Source: Paenibacillus curdlanolyticus YK9 (lineage in GTDB: Bacteria > Bacillota > Bacilli > Paenibacillales > Paenibacillaceae). Taken from it: a stretch of DNA of 64,000 bases. The stretch is from the NCBI RefSeq assembly GCF_000179615.1, contig NZ_AEDD01000006.1, forward strand, positions 164,302 through 228,301, in the 5' to 3' direction. The position numbers and the translations under genes were made by a program. Of this stretch, positions 16,684 to 26,749 are shown piece by piece (the first letter of the stretch is position 1; every line of letters begins with the position of its first letter). The notes under the pieces were generated by a model that saw only the letters and a program-made list of their open reading frames with translations, made no database searches and was not told the DNA's origin.

Positions 16684-17265
16684 ATGAACGCTCCATCATC
16701 TGGTTCGTCACCGGATCCCCAGCGCCTGTTTGTTGCGGTTCCACTGCCGGTAGCTTTGAAAAAGGTGATTGGCGGCTGGTCGAACGCACTCCGTGACACG
16801 CGATCGTTTCGCAAGTGGACGCATGAAGCCGATCTGCATATTACGCTGCAATTTCTCGGCGATACGGAGCCGAAGCAGCTGCCCAAACTGCAAGAAGCTT
16901 TGTCCTCCGTAACGCAATCCGGTGCGCTGCAGCCTTTCCGCTTAACCCTTCAAGACGTAGGCGCGTTCGGTTTGTCGAAACAGCCCCGTGTCCTCTGGAT
17001 TGGGCTCGGCGGCGAGCTCGATTCGCTGCGCCAGCTTCATCAGGCAACCGTCCATGCAACAGCCCCTCTCGGGTTCTCGGCAGAGACTCGCCCCTACAGT
17101 CCCCATCTGACCATTGCTCGCAGCTACATCGGGAGCGAGGAATTCGTCGCGCCGCAGCTAGACTTTAATAGTTCGCTTGAGTGGGACGTTGATGCGATCT
17201 GCTTATACCGCACCCACATGCGCCAACGCCCCATGTATGAAGAAGTAGCCCGCTTCTCTTTATGA
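16684..17265 (+). CDS. thpR: RNA 2',3'-cyclic phosphodiesterase (ThpR/LigT, 2H family)
   Basis: 193 residues with the two HxTx signatures of the 2H phosphoesterase fold: HITLQFLGD and HLTIARSY. LFVAVPLP at the start and RPYSPHLTIAR are family hallmarks. The enzyme opens 2',3'-cyclic phosphates on RNA ends. Start ATG 16684 is supported by AAGGAGG 11 nt upstream. It is divergent from the metallopeptidase gene and convergent with the DUF4180 gene. Confidence 0.9.
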   Translation: MNAPSSGSSPDPQRLFVAVPLPVALKKVIGGWSNALRDTRSFRKWTHEADLHITLQFLGDTEPKQLPKLQEALSSVTQSGALQPFRLTLQDVGAFGLSKQPRVLWIGLGGELDSLRQLHQATVHATAPLGFSAETRPYSPHLTIARSYIGSEEFVAPQLDFNSSLEWDVDAICLYRTHMRQRPMYEEVARFSL

Positions 17266-17292
17266 AGAAGGGGGCTTCTGCCTTTCACTCGC

Positions 17293-17661
17293 CTAATCGA
17301 TGCTATGAAGAGCCTCTAGCGCCTCTTCCTCCGTCGAGCGGAATACGATTTTCTTGCCCTGATTGCACTCGTAGATGAAGTCGTTCAAGCTCTTGCTGTT
17401 ATAGCTGCCAAACTCGCCGACAATGGCGATGGCCATTTGGTAATTCGTATATTTTTGCAGGATCTCCCCCGCCAGCCTCGTGCTCAGCTCAAAGAAATCC
17501 TCCACGATATTTTCTTTTCTCACCAGCATTTTATCGCACCCGTGATTATAATGGACGTCGGCTAACAGATCCAGCGCATCATCCACATTCTTAATAATCA
17601 GGCTATCGCTTGAGATGACGGCTACTCGCGAGCCATCCTTTTCGTTTACGGTAATGTTCAT
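17293..17661 (-). CDS. DUF4180-family protein
   Basis: 122 residues, cytoplasmic, matching the DUF4180 pattern (ISSDSLIIKNVDDALDLLAD, MLVRKENIVEDFFELSTRLA, FGSYNSKSLNDFIYECN). The shape recalls STAS-like or RNA-binding small alpha/beta proteins but no function is established. Its ATG overlaps the stop of the upstream gene (ATGA), so the two are probably co-translated. Confidence 0.8.
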   Translation of the reverse strand: MNITVNEKDGSRVAVISSDSLIIKNVDDALDLLADVHYNHGCDKMLVRKENIVEDFFELSTRLAGEILQKYTNYQMAIAIVGEFGSYNSKSLNDFIYECNQGKKIVFRSTEEEALEALHSID

Positions 17662-18248
17662 GGCTCAGAGCTCCTTATGTTTGTTAGTATCGTTGCTACG
17701 ATTTCATCTTTTTTGAAAACGGGCATTAACGCATCCAGCGTTTGAAAATGGAACGTCCCGAAATTCATCGGCAAATGCGAGAAGGGACGGTCATAAATCA
17801 TGATGATCTCATATCGAACCGAATCTCTTACCTTCGGAAGCGAGGAAAGCTGCTTATCCAGTCCGCGCCAAATTTCTTCGATATAAAGATCGGAGACCCT
17901 TTCCAGCATGGCCTTCCCGCCGATTTGCCCTTGCCACCACCAGGATAAAAACAGCCTCCAGCTCGCTTCTTGACAGGCTTGGCCCAACTCGTCGGGAGTA
18001 AACAACTGATTATAGTGAGACTCGAATTGATAATCCCGTTCATATGTCGGATGTTCCGAGCAATAAGAGTGCCATAATTCCTCAAAGCGGGTTTGGAAAC
18101 CGTCTAGGGATAACAAGCCATCCCTGTCGAGGCAGATGTCCGGAAACTTCCGCGAACCGTTATACGCATTATCATATAAACCCTTCACGTAGATCAAGTA
18201 ATTGGGTGTCATTGGGATGAAGTTGCACAGGATAAAGTTTCTGAACAT
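17658..18248 (-). CDS. Uncharacterised protein coupled to DUF4180
   Basis: 196 residues rich in aromatic residues (LFLSWWWQGQIGG, YEIIMIYDRPFSHLP). No membrane segment, signal peptide or familiar motif is seen. ATG 18248 has GGGAG 7 nt upstream and is preferred over ATG 18212. The four-base overlap with the DUF4180 gene indicates a functional pair. I do not recognise the family. Confidence 0.7.
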   Translation of the reverse strand: MFRNFILCNFIPMTPNYLIYVKGLYDNAYNGSRKFPDICLDRDGLLSLDGFQTRFEELWHSYCSEHPTYERDYQFESHYNQLFTPDELGQACQEASWRLFLSWWWQGQIGGKAMLERVSDLYIEEIWRGLDKQLSSLPKVRDSVRYEIIMIYDRPFSHLPMNFGTFHFQTLDALMPVFKKDEIVATILTNIRSSEP

Positions 18249-18306
18249 ACCTACGCTCCCATTCTGTCTCGAAGCCGAACCGTTCGCAGCGTTCGAGGTT
18301 TAATTT

Positions 18307-18756
18307 TTAACGCTGTCTCCTACCCAAAGCCGCTAAAGCCCTTCGTCTTACATATTCAACGTTATCTTCGGAAAACCTAGATAACAAATATATAGATTCT
18401 TCATTCCTTCCCTCTATTTCACCTAGCGCATGGGCAATCTGCCACCTTGCTTCACTATCCGTATAGGCGAGTGCTTTATTGGCTACTGCCACTAAAACTT
18501 CGGGATGTTGAACCTGCATCTGTAGTATATTTTCAACTTCATTGTCCCTAGCTAAACTATATAAAACCAGTTCGTAAACCGCTGCATTCCAGTCTTCTAA
18601 AGAAGTGTCTCCAATAACGCTCTGAGCCGCATTATAAATGCTATTCCACTCCAAATACTCCGTTTCCCATTCTCCACGCTTCTCAGTTACGCCGCTTGCC
18701 CATTGTTTGAATGCATCGACTTCTTGTTGGAGGGATCGAAACATAACGCTGTCCAT
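18307..18756 (-). CDS. HEAT-repeat-like protein
   Basis: About 149 residues, all helical. The C-terminal half holds HEAT/PBS-lyase-like units (ANKALAYTDSEARWQIAHAL; LSRFSEDNVEYVRRRALAAL). Such proteins act as interaction scaffolds. ATG 18756 is taken with GGAAGG 9 nt upstream; a TTG three codons earlier is possible. No enzymatic motif. Confidence 0.75.
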   Translation of the reverse strand: MDSVMFRSLQQEVDAFKQWASGVTEKRGEWETEYLEWNSIYNAAQSVIGDTSLEDWNAAVYELVLYSLARDNEVENILQMQVQHPEVLVAVANKALAYTDSEARWQIAHALGEIEGRNEESIYLLSRFSEDNVEYVRRRALAALGRRQR

Positions 18757-18846
18757 ACTCCCCAACCTTCCCTCTGAAAAACCATTATTCGATGGTTCTA
18801 ATATACATGACGTCTACTCCAATCGGTAGTCAATTTAGAAGCAATT

Positions 18847-18872
18847 AAAAAAGCCCCGATTAGGGGCTTACT
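18847..18872 (-). terminator. Intrinsic terminator of the small membrane protein gene
   Basis: Minus strand AAGCCCC-taatc-GGGGCTT followed by TTTTAA, 18 nt after the stop of the 50-residue gene. Confidence 0.85.
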
Positions 18873-18889
18873 GAAGCAGATATTCCTGC

Positions 18890-19042
18890 CTACTTTCGTT
18901 TCACAAATCCAGCAATCAACGTAACCAACGAAACCAATGCCGATATCGACAATAGCACGATCAGCCATGTTTGCGTCGTGACCGTAATCAGGTATACGGA
19001 TGCGATCAGCAAAATAATGCGATACACGACCGAAAAATTCAT
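18890..19042 (-). CDS. Small two-span membrane protein (50 aa)
   Basis: ATG 19042 is preceded by GGAGTGAGGAAAT and opens a 50-codon frame, MNFSVVYRIILLIASVYLI, then TTQTW and LIVLLSISALVSLVTLIAGF, ending VKRK. Two hydrophobic spans joined by a five-residue turn and a positively charged tail predict a hairpin in the membrane with its C-terminus inside. A terminator follows at once, supporting a real transcription unit. A longer ORF in another frame over the same bases (to 19052) has no ribosome site. Function unknown. Confidence 0.75.
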   Translation of the reverse strand: MNFSVVYRIILLIASVYLITVTTQTWLIVLLSISALVSLVTLIAGFVKRK

Positions 19043-19080
19043 ATTTCCTCACTCCTTAGAGATTATTCGTTCTTTTATGA

Positions 19081-19623
19081 TCATTCTGTCCATATTCGTT
19101 GGATAATAGGAGCATCATCCTCGAATGAAAGCTGAAATACGTCAGGATTAGACATCAACTCCCATTCCCTAAACCCTATTCTATCATCAAAATGCTTGAG
19201 AAGCAGCGAAATCAGGTTGCCATGGGATACGATTATGGCATTGCGATGCCCGCTCCTCAGCACTTCCCTAACGACATCAATAGCACGACTCATCGCCGCG
19301 TTGCTGGATTCCCCGCCCTCATAGCATAAATCCAGCTCCTCGTATGTTCGAAGCAGCCTGCCGCGCCAATCGGGATGGTTCGTATTCGACAAAACTCTCT
19401 CCATCAGGCGCTCATCGACAGCGACTTCAATGCTCAACTGGTCTGCTAGCGGGATTATGGTACGGCAAGCCCTTTCATATGGACTCGAAACGATATAATC
19501 GATAGATCTCCCTGACAGAAATGCAGCAAGCTGCTCCGCTTGCTGTACACCAGCCGCAGTTAACGGCGCATCCGGGGCTTGCCCTTCTGCCTTGCAATGC
19601 CGCACGACGTAGATATGTTGCAT
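19081..19623 (-). CDS. Histidine phosphatase family protein (phosphoglycerate mutase-like)
   Basis: About 180 residues with the catalytic RHC motif at the start (YVVRHCKAEG), SSPYERACRT, the acid/base Glu in DERLMER, and the second His in IIVSHGNLISLL. Branch-1 histidine phosphatases hydrolyse varied phosphoesters; the substrate is undetermined. The start at 19623 has GGAGGTGACAGCG upstream. It follows the NUDIX gene by 13 bases, forming a two-gene operon. Confidence 0.85.
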   Translation of the reverse strand: MQHIYVVRHCKAEGQAPDAPLTAAGVQQAEQLAAFLSGRSIDYIVSSPYERACRTIIPLADQLSIEVAVDERLMERVLSNTNHPDWRGRLLRTYEELDLCYEGGESSNAAMSRAIDVVREVLRSGHRNAIIVSHGNLISLLLKHFDDRIGFREWELMSNPDVFQLSFEDDAPIIQRIWTE

Positions 19624-19636
19624 CGCTGTCACCTCC

Positions 19637-20083
19637 TCACAAGCCAATGTTGGACTTCATGCCTTGGTAGCTGCCAGACTCCGGAAATCCATTTCGGACA
19701 ATATCCATAAATTTCTCGGTGAATCCATGTGCAACAAGCTCATGAACGGGAACCATGGCGACGTCGCTTATTGGGTTATGATCAAACTCATTAGAAGGAA
19801 GACGCAGATTTCCGCCAATCCGTTGCAGCAGGAACGTTATGTGAAGGAGAGAAGGCGATGCATCTGGCTTATCGCATAGATATAATAGCTTGGAAACCGT
19901 AGTGATAAACCCTGTTTCTTCTGCAATTTCCCTTACAATTGCTTCTTCAAGCGTTTCTCCTTGCTCCACTCTCCCGCCCGGCAAAGACCACTTGCGGTCA
20001 GACGTTACATTTTGTTTAACCAACAGGATGCAGCCACTCTCCACCAATATTCCCGTTACTCTAACCTGCAAAAGATTGCTCAT
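19637..20083 (-). CDS. NUDIX hydrolase
   Basis: About 148 residues with a complete NUDIX box GGRVEQGETLEEAIVREIAEE, preceded by KWSLPGG. Substrate not predictable; the pair with a histidine phosphatase suggests stepwise nucleotide or sugar-phosphate cleanup. The start ATG 20083 has GGGGGCGG upstream; ORF extension to 20167 would run into the divergent gene and is not used. Confidence 0.85.
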   Translation of the reverse strand: MSNLLQVRVTGILVESGCILLVKQNVTSDRKWSLPGGRVEQGETLEEAIVREIAEETGFITTVSKLLYLCDKPDASPSLLHITFLLQRIGGNLRLPSNEFDHNPISDVAMVPVHELVAHGFTEKFMDIVRNGFPESGSYQGMKSNIGL

Positions 20084-20173
20084 CTCGCTGTCCGCCCCCA
20101 TTCCTATGATCAAAGATAATATAGTATCATAAAGTACCTGAATTGGAAATTGGTAGACAAGGAGCATTTCAAC

Positions 20174-21280
20174 ATGATTCCATCCAAATTAATACTAATG
20201 GAGGGTCTTCCCTCAACCGGAAAATCGACAAACGCCGGCATTTTGTTCACACAGCTAGAACGCAACGGGCATAAGGCGAGGTGGATTCACGAGGTCGCCA
20301 GACCTCATCCGACTTTATTCTTTTATGAAGCGTATCTGGAGAAGCCAGAGTACGACGCGTTCATCGCTCGTCATCCGCATGCCGCAGCCATATTGGATGC
20401 GTTTATCATAAACCGCAACCGCTCCGTTGGAATAGACTTGCTTGAACTCGAATGGCATCACCTTGATGCGCTCGGAAGTGAAGCCCATCATGACCTCAGC
20501 CAATACGATGCGTGGACATTTTCATTGGATCGTTACAGAAAGGCGGCGCTGGACAAATGGGAGCATTTCGTCCAGCAACACATGCAGTCCGATGAGATTG
20601 TTATTCTGGACAGCAGCATTTTTCAATTTCAAATCTATAGTTTTATTCTGGCCGATGCGCCTTATGACCATCTTAAGTCGTTTATTGATCAGCTCTATGC
20701 GATCATTGCTCCGCTTCAGCCGTCGCTCATTTATTTCCATAGAGAGAATACGAACGATACGATCGACTATCTAACCCAGGATCGTGGAACCGCCTTCCTT
20801 GAACGTATATGGGAAAGAGACCGGTATCGACCGTATTATACAAATCGGCCAGCAGGTGCAGCAGGATACAAAATGTTTTTGCAAGACTACGGGACATATG
20901 CAAAAAAACTGTTTGATTCGGCCCCCTTCGCCAAGCTAGCACTGGACATTACGGCTGGAACGTGGCCTGTCTATGTGGATGTGCTTCTTCGGTTCTCGAA
21001 TCTATCTTTTGTAGAACCCGTTGCGATCAGCTATCCGAACGGAATCTATTCTAATGCTGCGTTAGACCAATCGATCGAGATCGCCAATGGTTATTTGATC
21101 ACCCCGGACGGCGGCAGAAAACGATTGCTGCCCAAGTCGGAATTCGAATGCTACCTTCATGATACGCCTGTGTTGATTCGATTTGAGGGAAATGAAATCC
21201 ATGTCGGCGGTGAACAGCTATGTGATAGATGGACTGCCGCTGGAACGGTGTTTATTGCTCAGGATCATTCGGAATATTAA
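20174..21280 (+). CDS. P-loop NTPase/kinase-like protein of unknown substrate
   Basis: 368 residues. LILMEGLPSTGKST is a Walker A motif typical of small-molecule kinases, and VILDSSIFQFQIYSF fits the Walker B position; IWERDRYRPYYTN may belong to the lid. The C-terminal ~100 residues (from about 270) form a separate beta-rich region. This overall architecture is found in uncharacterised Bacillota proteins. ATG 20174 has AAGGAG 9 nt upstream. It is divergent from the NUDIX operon. Confidence 0.7.
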   Translation: MIPSKLILMEGLPSTGKSTNAGILFTQLERNGHKARWIHEVARPHPTLFFYEAYLEKPEYDAFIARHPHAAAILDAFIINRNRSVGIDLLELEWHHLDALGSEAHHDLSQYDAWTFSLDRYRKAALDKWEHFVQQHMQSDEIVILDSSIFQFQIYSFILADAPYDHLKSFIDQLYAIIAPLQPSLIYFHRENTNDTIDYLTQDRGTAFLERIWERDRYRPYYTNRPAGAAGYKMFLQDYGTYAKKLFDSAPFAKLALDITAGTWPVYVDVLLRFSNLSFVEPVAISYPNGIYSNAALDQSIEIANGYLITPDGGRKRLLPKSEFECYLHDTPVLIRFEGNEIHVGGEQLCDRWTAAGTVFIAQDHSEY

Positions 21281-21284
21281 CTTA

Positions 21285-21312
21285 GGGGGGCCATGTGGCC
21301 CCCTTTCATTTT
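21285..21312. terminator. Bidirectional terminator between convergent genes
   Basis: AGGGGGGCCA-tg-TGGCCCCCTTTCATTTT: a GC-rich palindrome with a T-rich tail on the plus strand, between the P-loop gene and the convergent carbamoyltransferase gene. Confidence 0.8.
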
Positions 21313-22234
21313 ATTCACTGTTCTCAGTCAATAAATAAAGCAGCAGCGCCTTCTGCACATGCATCCGGTTCTCCGCCTGCTGATAAATCACTGATCGTTC
21401 TGATTCGATCAGTTCCTCTTCAATTTCAAACCCCGGATGAACCGGCATATCATGCATGATATATGGCGTGTGCCCTCGCAGATTAGCCTTGTTCAGCTGA
21501 AACGGCAGCATTTGCTCCAATCTGCGATTTTTCTCATCTTGGTAATGCTCCTCATGGAAAAACTCCATATCAATCCATGTGTCCGTATAAACAAAATCAG
21601 ACCTAGCCGCCGCATCGGTCAGGCTATCTACGTTCTCAACATAACCGCTTGCATACGCATCCCGCATCAACTCTTCATCCCATGAAGGTCCATTAATAAT
21701 CGGGGTCACGAGGAGAAGCTTGATGCCTAAAGTGACGCAGCCCGCTATCAAGGAATTAGCCACATTATTGTGGATGCCAACATAAGTGATGGTAACGCCC
21801 GAGAACGTACCGATTATTTCATATACGGTCATCAAATCGGCTAGCGCTTGGCAGGGATGGTATTTGTCGCAGCATCCATTAATGACTGGAACCTTGGCAT
21901 ACTTCGCTAATTCGAGCAAATCCGCATGCTTCTTTAATCTGGCCATGATCATGTCGCTGTTGCTTGATACGTACCGCGCCTCATACTGGATGGGAGAAAT
22001 GCTGAAGTTACTAGCGTCCCAATCCAATGTAACGGCGTAACCACCCAATTGATTAATTGCTGACTGGAAGGATAGATTCGTTCGTGTCGAGGTTTTTTGA
22101 AACAGCATGATAAGACCTTTACGCTCACATGCCTGATTGTATTTTCGAGGGTTCTTCTTGATCGCAATCCCCGTGAGGATGATGGACTGAAGGGCATCTT
22201 TGCTTAGTTCTTTTAAGGATAACAAGTGATTCAA
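21311..22234 (-). CDS. Ornithine/aspartate carbamoyltransferase family protein
   Basis: 307 residues with the two transcarbamylase signatures: carbamoyl-phosphate loop KTSTRTNLSF (STRT) and DKYHPCQALADLMT (HPCQ). The ornithine-loop region reads HDMPVHPGFEI, not the HCLPAHRGEE usual in OTC, so the amino substrate may be different. No other arginine genes are adjacent. It begins with ATG 22234 and ends at the shared terminator. Family membership is firm; ornithine specificity is not. Confidence 0.8.
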   Translation of the reverse strand: MNHLLSLKELSKDALQSIILTGIAIKKNPRKYNQACERKGLIMLFQKTSTRTNLSFQSAINQLGGYAVTLDWDASNFSISPIQYEARYVSSNSDMIMARLKKHADLLELAKYAKVPVINGCCDKYHPCQALADLMTVYEIIGTFSGVTITYVGIHNNVANSLIAGCVTLGIKLLLVTPIINGPSWDEELMRDAYASGYVENVDSLTDAAARSDFVYTDTWIDMEFFHEEHYQDEKNRRLEQMLPFQLNKANLRGHTPYIMHDMPVHPGFEIEEELIESERSVIYQQAENRMHVQKALLLYLLTENSE

Positions 22235-22322
22235 CGGGCCACCTCATCTTTTTTTGTATATTTATACACTAAATAGAATATAAATGCAATCCTATGACAA
22301 TAACCTACTAGTGTCAACTATT

Positions 22323-22358
22323 TATCCCTATCCCTATCCCTATCCCTATCCTTATCCC
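22323..22358. repeat. (TATCCC)6 microsatellite
   Basis: Six hexamer units TATCCC (the fifth is TATCCT) in the gap between the carbamoyltransferase promoter and the phytase terminator. No coding sequence is involved. Such tracts are prone to slippage. Confidence 0.9.
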
Positions 22359-22439
22359 TCCTTACGAGTATCCAATAAAGCAGGCAAGCGTTATTTACCT
22401 CGCCTTATTCTCAGCCGGAAAAGTTTTGCATGAATAATA

Positions 22440-22485
22440 AATAGCCGCCAAAAGATGGACAACGCCCACCTTTTGACGGCTATGA
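22440..22485 (-). terminator. Intrinsic terminator of the first phytase gene
   Basis: Minus strand: ATAGCCGTCAAAAGGTGG pairs with CCATCTTTTGGCGGCTAT, followed by TTATTATT. Confidence 0.8.
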
Positions 22486-22494
22486 AACTCTTCA

Positions 22495-23610
22495 TTATCG
22501 CTCTTCAAGCTCACGCGGATCAACGGAATCAAGGGTCTCGACAAGGGATGAGAATTCATCCGAAATATTATCCCATTCAACCAATTTAAAGTTCTGGTTG
22601 ATAGCTACGCCATTCTCCATGTTCTCGTCATCCTGGGCAACGAACAAACCGTTCGAGAATTCATCCCCGAGATCATAGTTAAGAACATCAATGCCATCCG
22701 TATCGCTAGTGCCATCCGTATCATCGCCGTCCCCAATCATGAAGCTGCCAAGGTATGGGTTGGAATTCTCACGGTCAAAGATCGCGTAGCTGTTGCTGCC
22801 TTGACTGGATGCGATCAAATAGCCTTCGCCATCTTCTCCGTAATACAGAGTAAGTCCCTCAACATCGGCCGTTAACTTCTGATTATCAACCGCTGCTACC
22901 TGAACAGCGCTGTTACTAACATTAGGCTCGGCATTATATTTCCAGATGCCCACGTCTTCCTCAGCGATGTAGATCTTGCCGTACTCATCGTCAGCGACCA
23001 TCCCTTCGGATTGCGAGCCAAGCTGGAATGAGCGAACCAGCGTTCCATTAATTTTTCCGCTTCCATTGTGGTACAGCTCGTACTGCTCGAATTCTCCGGC
23101 TTTACCAAGCACCAACGCATAGAATTTACCGGTGCGTTGGCTGTGATATAAACTGAAGCCGTAAACCTCGCCCATGTTGGAATGAATTGGCGTTCCAGAA
23201 ATATTGGTAAGTGCGCCCGTAACAGGAGAGATCGCGTAGATATCCACGGTATTGGTCGTCCGATTCGTTGCCGCTGCGATATCCACTTTTTTGCTGCCTA
23301 ATGGAAAATCGTAACGGACATCAACATTGTTCATTTTACCAGTCGCATAGGAAAACTTCTGATGGCCTTCCAGATCATACACCAGCAAGCCGCCTGCTTT
23401 GTTTGTTGCGATGATCGTGCTGTCTTCCGCATCATCAGGGTGAAGCCAGATTGCCGGATCATCTGCAGCGTCATCCCCATTGCTGACGGCATCCGTTTCC
23501 ACATCAGCCTCGACATAGACCGGCTGGGATCCACTAGCCAGTGCATTCGACCCCAACGACAAAGAAATGATCATTCCTGCCACTATCAACCTCTTGTAAA
23601 GCTTGGACAC
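22495..23610 (-). CDS. Secreted beta-propeller phytase
   Basis: About 371 residues. GTG 23610 is the start, with AAAGGAGG nine bases upstream, followed by a signal peptide (KRLIVAGMIISLSLGSNALA). The rest is a six-bladed beta-propeller phytase: [40 protein letters not shown], and SSQGSNSYAIFDR carry the acidic calcium- and phosphate-binding residues of the family. The enzyme releases phosphate from inositol hexakisphosphate outside the cell. A second phytase lies just upstream in the same direction, but a terminator separates them. Confidence 0.92.
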   Translation of the reverse strand: MSKLYKRLIVAGMIISLSLGSNALASGSQPVYVEADVETDAVSNGDDAADDPAIWLHPDDAEDSTIIATNKAGGLLVYDLEGHQKFSYATGKMNNVDVRYDFPLGSKKVDIAAATNRTTNTVDIYAISPVTGALTNISGTPIHSNMGEVYGFSLYHSQRTGKFYALVLGKAGEFEQYELYHNGSGKINGTLVRSFQLGSQSEGMVADDEYGKIYIAEEDVGIWKYNAEPNVSNSAVQVAAVDNQKLTADVEGLTLYYGEDGEGYLIASSQGSNSYAIFDRENSNPYLGSFMIGDGDDTDGTSDTDGIDVLNYDLGDEFSNGLFVAQDDENMENGVAINQNFKLVEWDNISDEFSSLVETLDSVDPRELEER

Positions 23611-23725
23611 AATAATTCCTCCTTTTATATCACGATCCAAATCATACAATATAAGGTAATCGTTACGGGTATGTTTTCGGTATGTTAATAATTTGTAACT
23701 CTCCTTCTTACTTGAATACGCATGC

Positions 23726-23764
23726 GAAAAAAACCGTGCTTCTGCACGCGGCAGAAGCACGGTT
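23726..23764 (-). terminator. Intrinsic terminator of the second phytase gene
   Basis: Minus strand AACCGTGCTTCTGC / GCAGAAGCACGGTT, a 14-bp perfect stem, followed by TTTTTCGC. Confidence 0.92.
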
Positions 23765-23798
23765 CGCATATATTTGTGGAGGAATTCGCAATTATGAA

Positions 23799-25615
<1,817 letters not shown>

Positions 25616-26482
25616 TTAACTCCCGATAACTTGAAGCTCATGTACGATAAAGTAATCCGGTGTACGATCGAAGGCGTACAGCTGCACATAACGTCCGGAT
25701 GCAGAGAAGCTGTTAAAATCAATTCCGCCGCTATTATTCGTAACCTCGGCTACGCTCGTCCAGTTTACGCCATCGTTCGAAACACTAATTTTGTAGTGGG
25801 GCGCGTAGCCATATCCCCATTTAATATTCGCGCCTGCAATCGTGCGCGTGCTGCCCAGGTCTACCGTAATGGTCGGGTTTGAGTCAGTGGTTGCAGGCGA
25901 CCAGCTCGTATTGCTATTTTGGTCAACGGCATACGAAGGGACAGAGGTCCACAATAGCGTAGAAGAAGCTGTTGTTGGCTTATTCGCTCCAATGTTTGTT
26001 CCCGGCGTGCCATAGACTTCAAATTCATAGAGGGAAATGCCATAGCTTGTCGCACGCTGTACGCCCTGCACCCTTACATATCTGCCCGTCCCGAGCACTG
26101 TCAGATCTTCAATTCCGCCTTGACCATCGTATTTCGTATATATGTTTCTCCAATTCGTGCCGTCGTCAGATACATCGATATTATAGACCGAAGCATAAGC
26201 TGCTTCCCAATTCAGCTTAACTTCATCTATGGCGTATGATGCGCCAAGATCGACAGCAATCCATTGGTCATCGCTGAAATTAGAGCTCCATCTCGTTGCC
26301 GTATTTCCATCTACCGCTTTACTAGGGTCAACCGTTGCACCCTCATAAGATGAAGCCGTTACCGTCTTGCCTTCTGCCAAGTTAACGCTTGACGAAGCGA
26401 AAGCGCTTGTTGAAAATCCCGTTGTCACAGTCAAAATGGCGGCGGCAAATAATCCTAAACCTTTTAATTTAAGTTTACGCAT
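25616..26482 (-). CDS. Secreted protein with two discoidin (F5/8 type C, CBM32-like) domains
   Basis: About 288 residues: signal peptide to about residue 30, then two consecutive discoidin folds. The first includes NLAEGKTVTASSYEG, AVDGNTATRWSS and WIAVDLGASYAIDEVKL; the second NIGANKPTTASS, AVDQNSNTSWSP and ITVDLGSTRTIAGANI. These modules bind sugars on glycans or cell surfaces. There is no catalytic domain, so the protein is a stand-alone carbohydrate binder. ATG 26482 has AAAGGAGTGG upstream. Confidence 0.85.
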   Translation of the reverse strand: MRKLKLKGLGLFAAAILTVTTGFSTSAFASSSVNLAEGKTVTASSYEGATVDPSKAVDGNTATRWSSNFSDDQWIAVDLGASYAIDEVKLNWEAAYASVYNIDVSDDGTNWRNIYTKYDGQGGIEDLTVLGTGRYVRVQGVQRATSYGISLYEFEVYGTPGTNIGANKPTTASSTLLWTSVPSYAVDQNSNTSWSPATTDSNPTITVDLGSTRTIAGANIKWGYGYAPHYKISVSNDGVNWTSVAEVTNNSGGIDFNSFSASGRYVQLYAFDRTPDYFIVHELQVIGS

Positions 26483-26689
26483 AATTTCCACTCCTTTTCT
26501 CTATAAAAAACGAATCGAATGTTAGTGACGAACAACCTCCGACATTCAAATATGGATCCATATTATACCGGTGATCAGGATCATCCAAGGGTGATCAAAT
26601 CCCGTCTAATCCTATATAAATTCTATCAGTATTTTACTTATATGTTAATATATACAAACTAATGATTTTGCGAACAAATCAACGGACTT

Positions 26690-26738
26690 AAAAAGGCTAA
26701 AGCCCGGGTTGTGATTGTCGGGGCTCTAGCCTTTTTTT
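26690..26738 (-). terminator. Intrinsic terminator of the LacI-family gene
   Basis: Minus strand AAAGGCTAGAGCCC / GGGCTTTAGCCTTTTT with a loop of about 18 nt. Confidence 0.85.
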
Positions 26739-26749
26739 GATATCGAAGA

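Noticed and set aside
22323..22358. CRISPR-like short tandem repeat
   Set aside because: The units are 6 bp without spacers; it is a microsatellite.
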